Shown: in pieces, positions 6,064 through 13,998 of the stretch
Layout: each line of letters opens with the position of its first letter
How positions within the stretch are numbered: the first letter of the stretch is position 1
Assembly: GCA_900543215.1 (NCBI GenBank)
Contig: UQQR01000029.1
Location: 1-19,498, forward strand
Reading direction: 5' to 3'
DNA: 19,498 nucleotides
From: an uncultured Oscillospiraceae bacterium
Lineage (GTDB): Bacteria; Bacillota; Clostridia; Oscillospirales; Acutalibacteraceae
The notes under the pieces: generated by a model
What the model was told of the DNA's origin: nothing
The model's database searches: none
Seen by the model: the letters and a program-made list of their open reading frames with translations, nothing else
Program-made: the position numbers and the translations under genes

Positions 6064-6969
6064 ATGAACTATAATGTTACTATTTTCGGAATACATTTAA
6101 AGCTTTCGCCGATAGCCTTTACAATACCGATAGGCAAGGGACATTGGGACATCTATTGGTACGGCATAATAATCGCAACCGGCTTTTTGCTGGCTTTGAT
6201 ATACGGACTTAAAAATGCGGGGCGGTATAATCTCAACCCCGACCGTATGCTTGATGTAATACTTGTCACAACGCCGATAGCGATACTGTCCGCACGGGCT
6301 TATTATGTAATATTCGACGGCGAAAAGCTAAACGGTATAGGCGACTTTTTCGGCTTCGGAACATCGTCGGGTTTTGCGGGACTTGCCATTTACGGCGGGG
6401 TTATAGGCGCGTTTGTTTCGGGAGCGTTAATGTGTAAGCTGCGCAAGATCAAAATACTTGATATGTTTGATGTTGCCGCTGCGGGATTTTTAATAGGACA
6501 GGGCATAGGCCGTTGGGGAAATTTTGTAAACCAAGAGGCGTACGGTGCCTTTACCGGCAGTAGCTGGTGGGGTATGCAGAGCGAAAAAACAATTTCCGAA
6601 ATGGGCGAGGGACTTGTCCACCCGTGCTTTTTATATGAATCCATATGGTGTATCGCGGGATTTTTTATTCTTAATCATTTCAGTAAAAAACGCCGCTTCA
6701 GCGGTGAAATTTCACTTATGTACTGCGTTTGGTACGGCTTCGGCAGAGGGTTTATCGAGCTTTTAAGAACCGACAGCCTTATGATAGGAAAGCTTAAGGT
6801 TTCATGCCTTTTCTCATTTGCTGTTTGCATTGCGGGCGTTGCGGCGCTTGCGGTATTGCGCCGCCGTTTTGCCGAAGGCTCTGCCGATGCGGCATATGAC
6901 GGGTTGTTCGGTGAAAATGCCGAAGAACAAAAGGACGGTACGGAGGAACATAATGAGCAGGATAATTGA
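6064..6969 (+). CDS. lgt: Prolipoprotein diacylglyceryl transferase Lgt
   Basis: A 301-residue multi-pass membrane enzyme that moves diacylglycerol from phosphatidylglycerol to the lipobox cysteine of prolipoproteins, the first step of lipoprotein maturation. Seen: LAIYGGVIGA (107-116, where Gram-positive enzymes have Tyr for the E. coli His), the Lgt signature GRWGNFVNQEAYG (149-161), HPCFLYES (186-193) and GRGFIELLRTD (227-237) near the essential arginine. The last 30 residues (about 271-301) form an acidic, Gln/Glu-rich hydrophilic tail beyond the usual end. That tail is partly encoded in the overlap with folD. The ATG at 6064 follows the yfmH stop by two bases. All signature regions are intact. 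Confidence 0.96.
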   Translation: MNYNVTIFGIHLKLSPIAFTIPIGKGHWDIYWYGIIIATGFLLALIYGLKNAGRYNLNPDRMLDVILVTTPIAILSARAYYVIFDGEKLNGIGDFFGFGTSSGFAGLAIYGGVIGAFVSGALMCKLRKIKILDMFDVAAAGFLIGQGIGRWGNFVNQEAYGAFTGSSWWGMQSEKTISEMGEGLVHPCFLYESIWCIAGFFILNHFSKKRRFSGEISLMYCVWYGFGRGFIELLRTDSLMIGKLKVSCLFSFAVCIAGVAALAVLRRRFAEGSADAAYDGLFGENAEEQKDGTEEHNEQDN

Positions 6970-7807
6970 CGGAAAACGCATATCGGCAGAGGTTAAGGAA
7001 AAGGTAAAGAACGAGGTTGCGTGTCTTAAAGAAAAAGGTATCACCGTCGGGTTGGCGGTAATAATAGTAGGTAACGATCCCGCCTCAAAAATATATGTTG
7101 CCAATAAAAAAAAGGCCTGCGAGGCTCTCGGAATAATTTCCGAGGAGTACATAATGCCCGCAAGCACGAAAACAGAGGAGCTGATAGCTCTTATTGACAC
7201 CCTTAACGCCGAAAAGAGCATAAACGGAATACTTTGTCAGCTGCCGCTGCCGTCGCATATAGATGAAAAACTTGTTATAAATTCAATTTCACCCGAAAAG
7301 GATGTTGATGCGTTTCATCCGCAAAATGTGGGCAGAATAATGACAGGGGACTACGATTTTGTACCCTGTACGCCGGCAGGTATAATGGAAATGCTCAAAT
7401 ACGAGGGCATAAATGCCGAGGGGAAAAACTGCGTTGTTATCGGGCGGTCAAATATAGTGGGTAAGCCTATGGCCATGTTGCTTCTTCACGCAAACGGTAC
7501 GGTTACCGTATGTCACTCAAGAACCCAAAATATTAAGGAAATATGTAAAAATGCTGATATTTTGGTTTCGGCTGTCGGTAAGGCGGGATTTGTAACTGCG
7601 GATATGGTCAAGGACGGCGCAGTGGTTATAGATGTCGGAATGAACCGTGAAAACGGTAAGCTTTGCGGTGATGTGGACTTTGAAGAGGTAAGTAGAAAGA
7701 CTTCCGCAATAACTCCGGTTCCCGGCGGAGTAGGACCTATGACAATAGCAATGCTTATGTGCAATACGCTCACTGCCGCAAAAAGGCAGAATAATGTCAA
7801 GCGGTGA
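6953..7807 (+). CDS. folD: Bifunctional methylenetetrahydrofolate dehydrogenase/cyclohydrolase FolD
   Basis: A 284-residue cytoplasmic enzyme of one-carbon metabolism that interconverts 5,10-methylene-THF and 10-formyl-THF using NADP. The catalytic YVANKKK segment is at 48-54 (Tyr48; Lys54 is the expected general acid). Also seen are GILCQLPLP (92-100), KDVDAFHP (117-123), the nucleotide-binding VVIGRSNIVGKP (161-172) and the signature PVPGGVGPMT (255-264). The frame stays open upstream to 6818 inside lgt, but ATG 6953, with GGAGGA ahead of it, gives the standard FolD N-terminus MSRIIDGKRI and length. It overlaps lgt by 17 bases, and its stop overlaps the GTG of the next gene. Confidence 0.97.
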   Translation: MSRIIDGKRISAEVKEKVKNEVACLKEKGITVGLAVIIVGNDPASKIYVANKKKACEALGIISEEYIMPASTKTEELIALIDTLNAEKSINGILCQLPLPSHIDEKLVINSISPEKDVDAFHPQNVGRIMTGDYDFVPCTPAGIMEMLKYEGINAEGKNCVVIGRSNIVGKPMAMLLLHANGTVTVCHSRTQNIKEICKNADILVSAVGKAGFVTADMVKDGAVVIDVGMNRENGKLCGDVDFEEVSRKTSAITPVPGGVGPMTIAMLMCNTLTAAKRQNNVKR

Positions 7808-8523
7808 TTGATTTGTTTAAAAGATTAATTTGTATCGCGGTGGTAATTCCGGTATTGATACTCTCTGTATTTGCGGCTGATACGAAAGTTAAAATTAATG
7901 CCGGTAAAGAATTTACGGTGCTTTCGTCAGGCGAAAATGAAAAAGAGCTTGCGGCAATTCTCGGTATTACAGAGGACGAGCTTATAAGCTATTGTAAGGA
8001 AAACAGTATAGAATACCTTGCTGTAAACCGCGATAACACAAAGCAGATAAAACTTTCCGTAAAGCAAACAGAGTTTTCAAGTGCCGTAGTAAATTTTTCA
8101 AATCTTTCTGATGAGAATATAACCACAATGGTTCCGGAAATAATCGGTATAAGCAACTTAGGGAGCGAAATTACGGATAAAAGCGGTCAAAAATTCGCCA
8201 AGGTCTGTATGTCTTCAAGTGACAGCGGCGGCGAGTATACTGTCAGTCAGTATATTACGGTCGCAAACAAAAGGTTGTTTATACTTTCTGTCTGTACAGC
8301 GGCAGATAAGAATACCGATTATGCGGATGAAGTATTCGAAGGATTCGATTCGGAAGATTTCAACCATACGAAATCTCAAAAAAACGGTTACAACGGTGTA
8401 ATTGTCGGAGGAATAGCGATTTTGGTTTGTGTTTGTGCCTTTGTAACGGTTACTCTGATAAGAGATATACGGTCAGATTCCGCTGTCAAAAACAGTGATA
8501 ATGACGGTGAACAGAACCTCTGA
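7804..8523 (+). CDS. Unrecognised bitopic membrane protein
   Basis: A 239-residue protein I do not recognise. It has an N-terminal hydrophobic signal (about 6-23, ending VFAAD), an extracellular region of roughly 170 residues rich in Ser, Thr, Asp and Glu, then a hydrophobic segment (about 197-218) followed by a short basic and acidic tail. It is thus likely held with its middle domain outside the cell and its C-terminus inside. The GTG at 7804 overlaps the folD stop (GTGA); a TTG three codons later is an alternative start. No cysteine lipobox or sorting motif is visible. It ends the operon, and a new promoter begins about 15 bases later. Its position after lgt and folD gives no firm functional clue. 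Confidence 0.75.
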   Translation: MIDLFKRLICIAVVIPVLILSVFAADTKVKINAGKEFTVLSSGENEKELAAILGITEDELISYCKENSIEYLAVNRDNTKQIKLSVKQTEFSSAVVNFSNLSDENITTMVPEIIGISNLGSEITDKSGQKFAKVCMSSSDSGGEYTVSQYITVANKRLFILSVCTAADKNTDYADEVFEGFDSEDFNHTKSQKNGYNGVIVGGIAILVCVCAFVTVTLIRDIRSDSAVKNSDNDGEQNL

Positions 8524-8537
8524 TATTTTAATTTTAA

Positions 8538-8566
8538 TTGACAATTACTGTTTTGATTGATATAAT
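8538..8566 (+). promoter_or_regulatory. Perfect consensus sigma-A promoter of the polysaccharide operon
   Basis: TTGACA (8538-8543), a 17-base spacer and TATAAT (8561-8566) match the consensus at all twelve positions. TG at 8558-8559 adds an extended -10. Transcription should start near 8573, leaving a leader of about 29 bases before glf. No operator-like palindrome overlaps it. Confidence 0.9.
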
Positions 8567-8601
8567 AATTTATCATATTATATATTGTGAGGAGAAACCA
8601 T

Positions 8602-9705
8602 ATGAAAAAGTATGATTACCTGTTGGTGGGCGGAGGGCTTTTTTCCGCCGTGTTTGCATACCATGCGGTTAAAAACGGTAAGACCTGTCTGGTGCTTGAA
8701 AAAAGACCGCACTTGGGCGGCAATATATACTGTGAAAATGTTGAGGGCATAAATGTACACAAATACGGAGCGCATATCTTTCATACTTCAAACAGGAGAG
8801 TCTGGGATTTTGTAAATTCTCTTGCTGAGTTTAACAGATATACAAACTGCCCCGTGGCCTGCTACAAGGGCGAGATGTACAATATGCCTTTTAATATGAA
8901 TACATTCAGTAAAATGTGGGGAATAAGAACCCCGGCTGAGGCTAAGGAAATAATAGATAAACAACGCTCTGTAATAAAGGGAGAACCTAAAAACCTTGAA
9001 GAACAGGCAATCAGCCTTGTCGGTGAAGATATTTACCGCAAGCTTATTAAGGGATATACCGAAAAACAGTGGGGAAGAAGCTGCACTGAGCTTCCGAGCT
9101 TTATAATAAAGCGTCTTCCAGTTCGCTATATATATGACAACAATTACTTCAACGACCCCTATCAGGGAATACCGATCGGCGGCTATAATGTCCTTACGGA
9201 CAAGCTGTTTGACGGCTGTGATGTTATGCTTAACACCGATTATAATTCCGACCGTGAAAAATTCGACGGTATGGCTGAAAAAGTTTTGTATACCGGTACG
9301 CTCGATTCGTTGTTCGATTATTGCTTCGGCAAGCTTGAATACCGCAGTCTTAAGTTTGAGACCGAAGTTCTCAACGAAGAAAACCATCAGGGCGTTGCGG
9401 TTGTAAATTATACGGAGCGTGAAATTCCGTATACCCGTATAATAGAGCACAAGCACTTTGAAAGCGCAAAGAGCGATAAAACTGTTATAACCCGTGAATA
9501 CCCTGCCGACTGGAAAGAGGGTATGGAGCCGTATTATCCTGTCAACGACGAAAAAAACACCGCCTTGTTCCAAAAATACAGGACCTTGGCGGAGGAAAAG
9601 AAGAATATGATATTCGGCGGCAGACTTGCCGAGTATAAGTATTATGATATGGATAAGGTCATTGCCTCGGCACTTGAGCTTACCGATAAGGAGTTCGGCA
9701 AATGA
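8602..9705 (+). CDS. glf: UDP-galactopyranose mutase
   Basis: A 367-residue flavoenzyme that converts UDP-galactopyranose to UDP-galactofuranose, the donor for galactofuranose in surface glycans. The FAD-binding start YDYLLVGGGLFSAVFA (4-19) has GGGLFSA where GAGLSGA is common. It is followed by the Glu-Lys-Arg dinucleotide-binding segment (VLEKRPHLGGNIY) and the conserved YGAHIFHT (55-62). A frame open five codons further upstream (GTG 8587) would place the ribosome binding site GAGGAGA inside the gene, so ATG 8602 is chosen. It is the first gene after the consensus promoter and ends in ATGA shared with the next gene. It predicts that the glycan made here contains galactofuranose. Confidence 0.95.
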   Translation: MKKYDYLLVGGGLFSAVFAYHAVKNGKTCLVLEKRPHLGGNIYCENVEGINVHKYGAHIFHTSNRRVWDFVNSLAEFNRYTNCPVACYKGEMYNMPFNMNTFSKMWGIRTPAEAKEIIDKQRSVIKGEPKNLEEQAISLVGEDIYRKLIKGYTEKQWGRSCTELPSFIIKRLPVRYIYDNNYFNDPYQGIPIGGYNVLTDKLFDGCDVMLNTDYNSDREKFDGMAEKVLYTGTLDSLFDYCFGKLEYRSLKFETEVLNEENHQGVAVVNYTEREIPYTRIIEHKHFESAKSDKTVITREYPADWKEGMEPYYPVNDEKNTALFQKYRTLAEEKKNMIFGGRLAEYKYYDMDKVIASALELTDKEFGK

Positions 9706-10763
9706 TGAGTGAAGTAAAAATAAGTGTAATAATGCCGGTATACGGCGTTGAGGATTATGTAGGCCAGGCAATCGAGAGCATACAAAAACAAACCCTCACC
9801 GATTGGGAATTTTTCTGCGTTGACGACGGAACGAAGGACCGAAGCGGTGAAATATGCGACGAATATGCCGCGAAGGACCCGAGAATAAAGGTCATTCACA
9901 AGGAAAACGGCGGCGCGCCGAGCGCAAGAAATGTCGCTATTGATAAGGCTGTCGGCAAATATATGTATTTTATGGATTCGGACGATTGGACCGAGCCTAC
10001 AATGCTTGAGGATATGTATAATCTTGCCGAACGCAACAATTCCCAGCTTGTGGTTGCCGGTTATTATATCGACACTTATTACAGCGATACCGAAAAATTC
10101 GTACAGGAGCAGTATTGTCCCGACGCAATTTATAACACAAAGGAAGAATTCAGGGAAAACGCTTATAAGCTGTATGACAAAAATCTCCTTTATACTCCGT
10201 GGAACAAGCTTTATTTGTCAAGCTATATTCTTGAAAATAAGCTTTATTTCCCGCAGACCTTCTGGGATGATTTCCCGTTCAATTTAAGCATTGTAAGGGA
10301 TATAGAGCGCGTGACCGTGACTTCAAAGAAGTATTATCACTTTATACGCAAGCGTTCCGAATCGGAAACCGCCAAGTACAGAAGCGATATGTACGAAAAG
10401 CGAGAGGAAGAGCACGGCTGGCTTGAAGAAATGTTCGCTTACTGGGGCATTAATTCTCCGGAAGCGGAGGAATTTCTTTCAAGGCGTTACATTGAAAGAA
10501 TAATCGGCTGTATTGAAAATGTCACCAATAAAAATTGCACGCTCTCGCCTGCCGAGAAAAAGGCAGAAATTAAAAAAATGATTTCTTCCGAAAGGGCAAG
10601 AAAAGCCGTAAGGACAGCAAAGCCGAATTCTAAATATATGAAGATAATGCTTATGCCGATAAAATGGAACAATACGGGTCTCACCTATCTTGAGGGCAAG
10701 GTTATTTCCAAAGTGAAATCGGGCGATACCAAGACCTTTGCAAAGTTAAAGGCGGGAAGATAA
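9702..10763 (+). CDS. Family 2 glycosyltransferase (first)
   Basis: A 353-residue cytoplasmic GT-A transferase. The N-terminal GT2 domain (about 5-105) shows ISVIMPVYG, the nucleotide-binding CVDDGTKDRS (39-48), GGAPSARN (70-77) and the metal-binding MDSDDW (91-96). The C-terminal half (about 110-353) is helical and typical of enzymes adding a sugar to a lipid-linked repeat unit. The ATG at 9702 overlaps the glf stop (ATGA); a second ATG follows directly. AAGGAG lies about 10 bases upstream. The sugar and linkage cannot be read from sequence. It might add galactofuranose or another hexose. Confidence 0.9.
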   Translation: MMSEVKISVIMPVYGVEDYVGQAIESIQKQTLTDWEFFCVDDGTKDRSGEICDEYAAKDPRIKVIHKENGGAPSARNVAIDKAVGKYMYFMDSDDWTEPTMLEDMYNLAERNNSQLVVAGYYIDTYYSDTEKFVQEQYCPDAIYNTKEEFRENAYKLYDKNLLYTPWNKLYLSSYILENKLYFPQTFWDDFPFNLSIVRDIERVTVTSKKYYHFIRKRSESETAKYRSDMYEKREEEHGWLEEMFAYWGINSPEAEEFLSRRYIERIIGCIENVTNKNCTLSPAEKKAEIKKMISSERARKAVRTAKPNSKYMKIMLMPIKWNNTGLTYLEGKVISKVKSGDTKTFAKLKAGR

Positions 10764-10764
10764 A

Positions 10765-11793
10765 ATGAGCAAAAAACCGCTTTTAAGCGTTATTATGCCT
10801 GTATACAATTCGGAGGAATACCTTGAAACAGCGGTAAACAGCGTTTTAAGTCAAACTTTTTCCGATTTGGAGCTTATATGCGTTGACGATTGCTCGGGCG
10901 ATAACAGTCTTGAAATTCTCAATAGAATTTCAGAGAGGGACAGCCGCTTAAAGGTCATCTCATTAGAAAAAAACGGCGGAGCCGGAAATGCCAGAAATAC
11001 AGGTATGCGTGAAGCAGCCGCAGAGTATATAACCTTTGTCGACGCGGATGACTTTATAGACCCGGAGCTTTATGAAAAGGCATATGCATGTACCGAAAAC
11101 GGCAGAGCCGACGAGGTAGTGTGGGGACTTACGGAAGAGCATTTCAGCCGTTCGGGTAAGCACATTTCTTCTGTTAAAATAGCTCCGAAAAGCAAAAGGT
11201 ATGAAGGGAAAAAGGCGATTGCCGAGGCTGCCGTTTTGCTTGAAAAGGATACTCTTTTCGGCTATCAGTGGAATTCCTTGTATAAAGCGTCTGTGATAAA
11301 AAATAACAATGTTAAGTTTTGTGACGCGATTTTTTATGAGGATTACTTCTTTAATCTTGATTTTGCCGGGCATATTTCAATTCTTGTTACTCTTGATTGC
11401 ACAGATTATCATTATTATAAGCGTATAAACGGGAGCATTACAAACCGTTTTTCAAAGGATTATTTCAGTCTCAGCTATAAAAGGATAGAAACAATGTTCG
11501 AGTTTTGCACCGAAAACGGATGTATGAGTGAAGAAGCTTTTTGTGTTTTGGGCGGAAGACTGTTGCGCTATACACTTTCCGCATTAAGCAGAAACAACAA
11601 TCCGCTTTCCGGTATGAGCAGGAAAGAAAAAGAGCAATGGTTTGGGCTGATCTGCGATATGCCGCTTTATTCGGACCTGCTTCCGAAGACCGAAGGAATC
11701 AACATTGTTTTCAAGGTACTTAAATGGGCGATACTTAAAAAAAACTGCTCAGTAGCTCTGTCTATCGGCAGAATGGTGTATATTTTAAGATGA
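10765..11793 (+). CDS. Family 2 glycosyltransferase (second)
   Basis: A 342-residue GT-A transferase related to the preceding one: LSVIMPVYNSEEYL (7-20), CVDDCSGDNS (39-48, with Cys where Gly is common after the DD pair), NGGAGNARNTG (70-80) and the metal site VDADDF (92-97). Its C-terminal region contains FYEDYFFN, a segment often found in family 2 enzymes of capsule clusters. It starts two bases after the previous stop with GGCGGGAAG upstream. Donor and linkage are unknown. It probably adds one sugar of the repeat unit on the cytoplasmic face of the membrane. Confidence 0.9.
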   Translation: MSKKPLLSVIMPVYNSEEYLETAVNSVLSQTFSDLELICVDDCSGDNSLEILNRISERDSRLKVISLEKNGGAGNARNTGMREAAAEYITFVDADDFIDPELYEKAYACTENGRADEVVWGLTEEHFSRSGKHISSVKIAPKSKRYEGKKAIAEAAVLLEKDTLFGYQWNSLYKASVIKNNNVKFCDAIFYEDYFFNLDFAGHISILVTLDCTDYHYYKRINGSITNRFSKDYFSLSYKRIETMFEFCTENGCMSEEAFCVLGGRLLRYTLSALSRNNNPLSGMSRKEKEQWFGLICDMPLYSDLLPKTEGINIVFKVLKWAILKKNCSVALSIGRMVYILR

Positions 11794-11812
11794 ATGAAAG
11801 GTACGGGGTATT

Positions 11813-12886
11813 TTGAGGCGGATATTAGTATACGGAATGACCGATAATTTAGGCGGAATCGAAACCTATGTTATGAATCTGTTAAGGTCCGTAGACAAAA
11901 GCAAGGTCGCATTAGATTTTGTGACCGATTTCAGCACTATGGCATATGCCGATGAAGCGGAAAAATTCGGTTCTGTTATTTATTATATTCCTGCAAAGAG
12001 CAAAGGCGTTTTCGAGCATTGGAGGGCTTTTGCAAAAATATTAAAGGAACACCCCGAATATAAAAAGGTTTATTTTAATATTCTCGACGCCGGCGCGGCA
12101 ATCACGGAATTTATACCGTGGCTGTTCGGCAGAACGGTTATAACGCACAGCCATAATGATAATACGGATAAAACCTTACTTCATAAACTGTGCAGACCGT
12201 TTCTTCTGCTTTTTACAAAAAAGCGGTTGGCTTGCTCCGAGGGTGCTGCGAGATTTATGTTTAAAAAACATTCCGCCGTTGTTATCCACAACGCCATAGA
12301 GGCTGAGAATTATGATTATTCCGCCGATATAAGGGATAAAAAACGAAAAGAGCTTAATATAAGCGATAAGTTTGCGGTTTGCCATGTAGGGCGGCTTTCA
12401 TACCAAAAAAATCCGCTCAGGGTAATTGATATATTCGAGGAAGTATTAAAAAAAGATAAGGATGCCGTAATGATAAGCGTCGGAAGCGGCGAAATGGACG
12501 ATGAAGTACACAGCTACGCAGAGCAAAAGGGACTTTCGGAAAAGATAATGTTTTTGGGAAAGCGAAATGACGCAAATGAACTGTTGCAAGCCGCAGATGT
12601 ATTTTTGTTTCCGTCTTTCTACGAAGGATTCGGAATTGTCGCAATAGAGGCTCAAACTGCGGGATTGCCATGCGTTTTATCCGACCGTGTTCCTAAAGAT
12701 GTAAAGGTGACGGAAAATGCCCGATTTTTAAGTTTGGAGCTTTCGGATACGGTGTGGGCAAATGAAATCTTGGCTTTAAAGAATTTCGCAAGAAAATCTT
12801 GCCTTAATGACATAATCAAGGCGGGTTACGATAGGAAGCACCCGACAGATGATTTGCTTGAATTGAGAAAATATTTAGAAGAATGA
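11813..12886 (+). CDS. Family 4 glycosyltransferase (TTG start)
   Basis: A 357-residue GT-B retaining transferase. It begins RRILVYGMTDNLGGIETYVMNLL with the GGIE loop at 14-17. The donor-binding half has CHVGRLSYQKNP (190-201) and the EX7E motif at Glu271 and Glu279 in FYEGFGIVAIEA. It is complete apart from a short C-terminus. The only start compatible with the family N-terminus is TTG at 11813; the ATG at 11794 is out of frame. AAAGG and GGGG lie upstream. It sits 19 bases after the preceding gene. Such EpsF/Cap-type enzymes add a hexose or N-acetylhexosamine to the lipid-linked unit; the specificity is unknown. Confidence 0.9.
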   Translation: MRRILVYGMTDNLGGIETYVMNLLRSVDKSKVALDFVTDFSTMAYADEAEKFGSVIYYIPAKSKGVFEHWRAFAKILKEHPEYKKVYFNILDAGAAITEFIPWLFGRTVITHSHNDNTDKTLLHKLCRPFLLLFTKKRLACSEGAARFMFKKHSAVVIHNAIEAENYDYSADIRDKKRKELNISDKFAVCHVGRLSYQKNPLRVIDIFEEVLKKDKDAVMISVGSGEMDDEVHSYAEQKGLSEKIMFLGKRNDANELLQAADVFLFPSFYEGFGIVAIEAQTAGLPCVLSDRVPKDVKVTENARFLSLELSDTVWANEILALKNFARKSCLNDIIKAGYDRKHPTDDLLELRKYLEE

Positions 12887-12906
12887 TTTAAAAACGGAGA
12901 TTTGTG

Positions 12907-13983
12907 ATGAAATATTATGTTGTTGAGCGTTTGCCCAAGGCAGACAGAACGGCTTGGAATAAAGCAAGAGCCGATGCGGCAAGCATTGCCGAAAAGGCGG
13001 GTTTCAAAGCCATTGAAATTACCGGAATAGCGGCTGACAGAACTTCTGCCTCCGTACTCGGAAAAATAAGCGCGCACATCAAGACGGGAAAGCTTTGGAA
13101 AGAGGCTCTTTCGTCTCTTAAAGCAGGAGATACATTGTTTATACAACTGCCGCTTGTTAATAATTATCTGCTGATAAGCAGTCTCTTTAAAAAGCTTCAG
13201 AACAGAGGGGTTGAAATAATCTCACTCATCCACGATCTTGAAGTGCTGAGAATGATAAAGGACAAAAATTTGTCGCTTAAGCAAAAAGTGAGAATGAGAA
13301 TAGAGGAAGTAGGCTCTCTTAGAGAAAGCTCAAGGCTTATAGTTCACAATCCCGAAATGGAAAAAATCACAGCTTCTCTTGGGATTAAAACGCCTACGAC
13401 GGTGCTTGGAATTTTCGATTATCTTATAGCCCCGCCGGAGGACGGAGTTACTGTTGACGACCTTGCTGAGAACAGAGCTTTAAAAAAGCCGAATACGGTT
13501 ATCATTGCGGGAAATCTCGATGAGAATAAATCGGGGTACATTTACAGTCTCCCTGACAGTGTGAATGTTGAGCTTTACGGTGCAAATTATAAGGAAAACG
13601 ATAAGAAAAATCTGCATTACAACGGTTCTTTTCCGGCAGATATTTTGCCTTACAAGCTTTGTAACGGCTTCGGTCTTATTTGGGACGGAAGCAGCCCTGG
13701 AACCTGCACCGGAGCTTACGGTGAGTACTTAAGATACAATAATCCTCATAAAACATCCTTGTATTTGGCTTCGGTTTTTCCGGTTATAATATGGAAAGAG
13801 GCGGCGCTTGCGAAATTTGTGGAGGAAAACGGCGTGGGTATTACGGTTTCTTCTACGGATGAAATACCTGAAAAACTCAGGGGTATAACCGATGAGGAAT
13901 ATAAAGAAATGTATGCAAATGTGATCCGTGTTTCGAAAAAAATCAGGAACGGTGAATATTTGACGGCGGCACTCAGCGCTTAA
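12907..13983 (+). CDS. Galactofuranosyltransferase-like protein
   Basis: A 358-residue soluble protein. A C-terminal block matches the bacterial galactofuranosyltransferase/WbbI-like group as I know it: FGLIWDGSS (255-263), TCTGAYGEYLRYNNPHK near 266-282, then SLYLASVFPVIIWKEAALAKFV. A middle ISLIHDLEVLR segment is also typical. With glf at the head of the operon, transfer of galactofuranose from UDP-galactofuranose is the natural role, but related proteins can use other sugars. GTG 12904 directly precedes ATG 12907. CGGAGA at about 8 bases favours the ATG. The linkage is not deducible. Confidence 0.82.
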   Translation: MKYYVVERLPKADRTAWNKARADAASIAEKAGFKAIEITGIAADRTSASVLGKISAHIKTGKLWKEALSSLKAGDTLFIQLPLVNNYLLISSLFKKLQNRGVEIISLIHDLEVLRMIKDKNLSLKQKVRMRIEEVGSLRESSRLIVHNPEMEKITASLGIKTPTTVLGIFDYLIAPPEDGVTVDDLAENRALKKPNTVIIAGNLDENKSGYIYSLPDSVNVELYGANYKENDKKNLHYNGSFPADILPYKLCNGFGLIWDGSSPGTCTGAYGEYLRYNNPHKTSLYLASVFPVIIWKEAALAKFVEENGVGITVSSTDEIPEKLRGITDEEYKEMYANVIRVSKKIRNGEYLTAALSA

Positions 13984-13998
13984 AGGGGATGTTTAAGT

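Noticed and set aside
6818..6952. 45-codon upstream extension of folD
   Set aside because: The extension lies inside lgt and encodes an Arg-rich out-of-frame reading. ATG 6953 has a strong ribosome binding site and the family N-terminus.
8788..9771. 327-codon minus-strand reading frame opposite glf
   Set aside because: Long but antisense to a clear UDP-galactopyranose mutase, with low-quality composition and no ribosome binding site or family motif.
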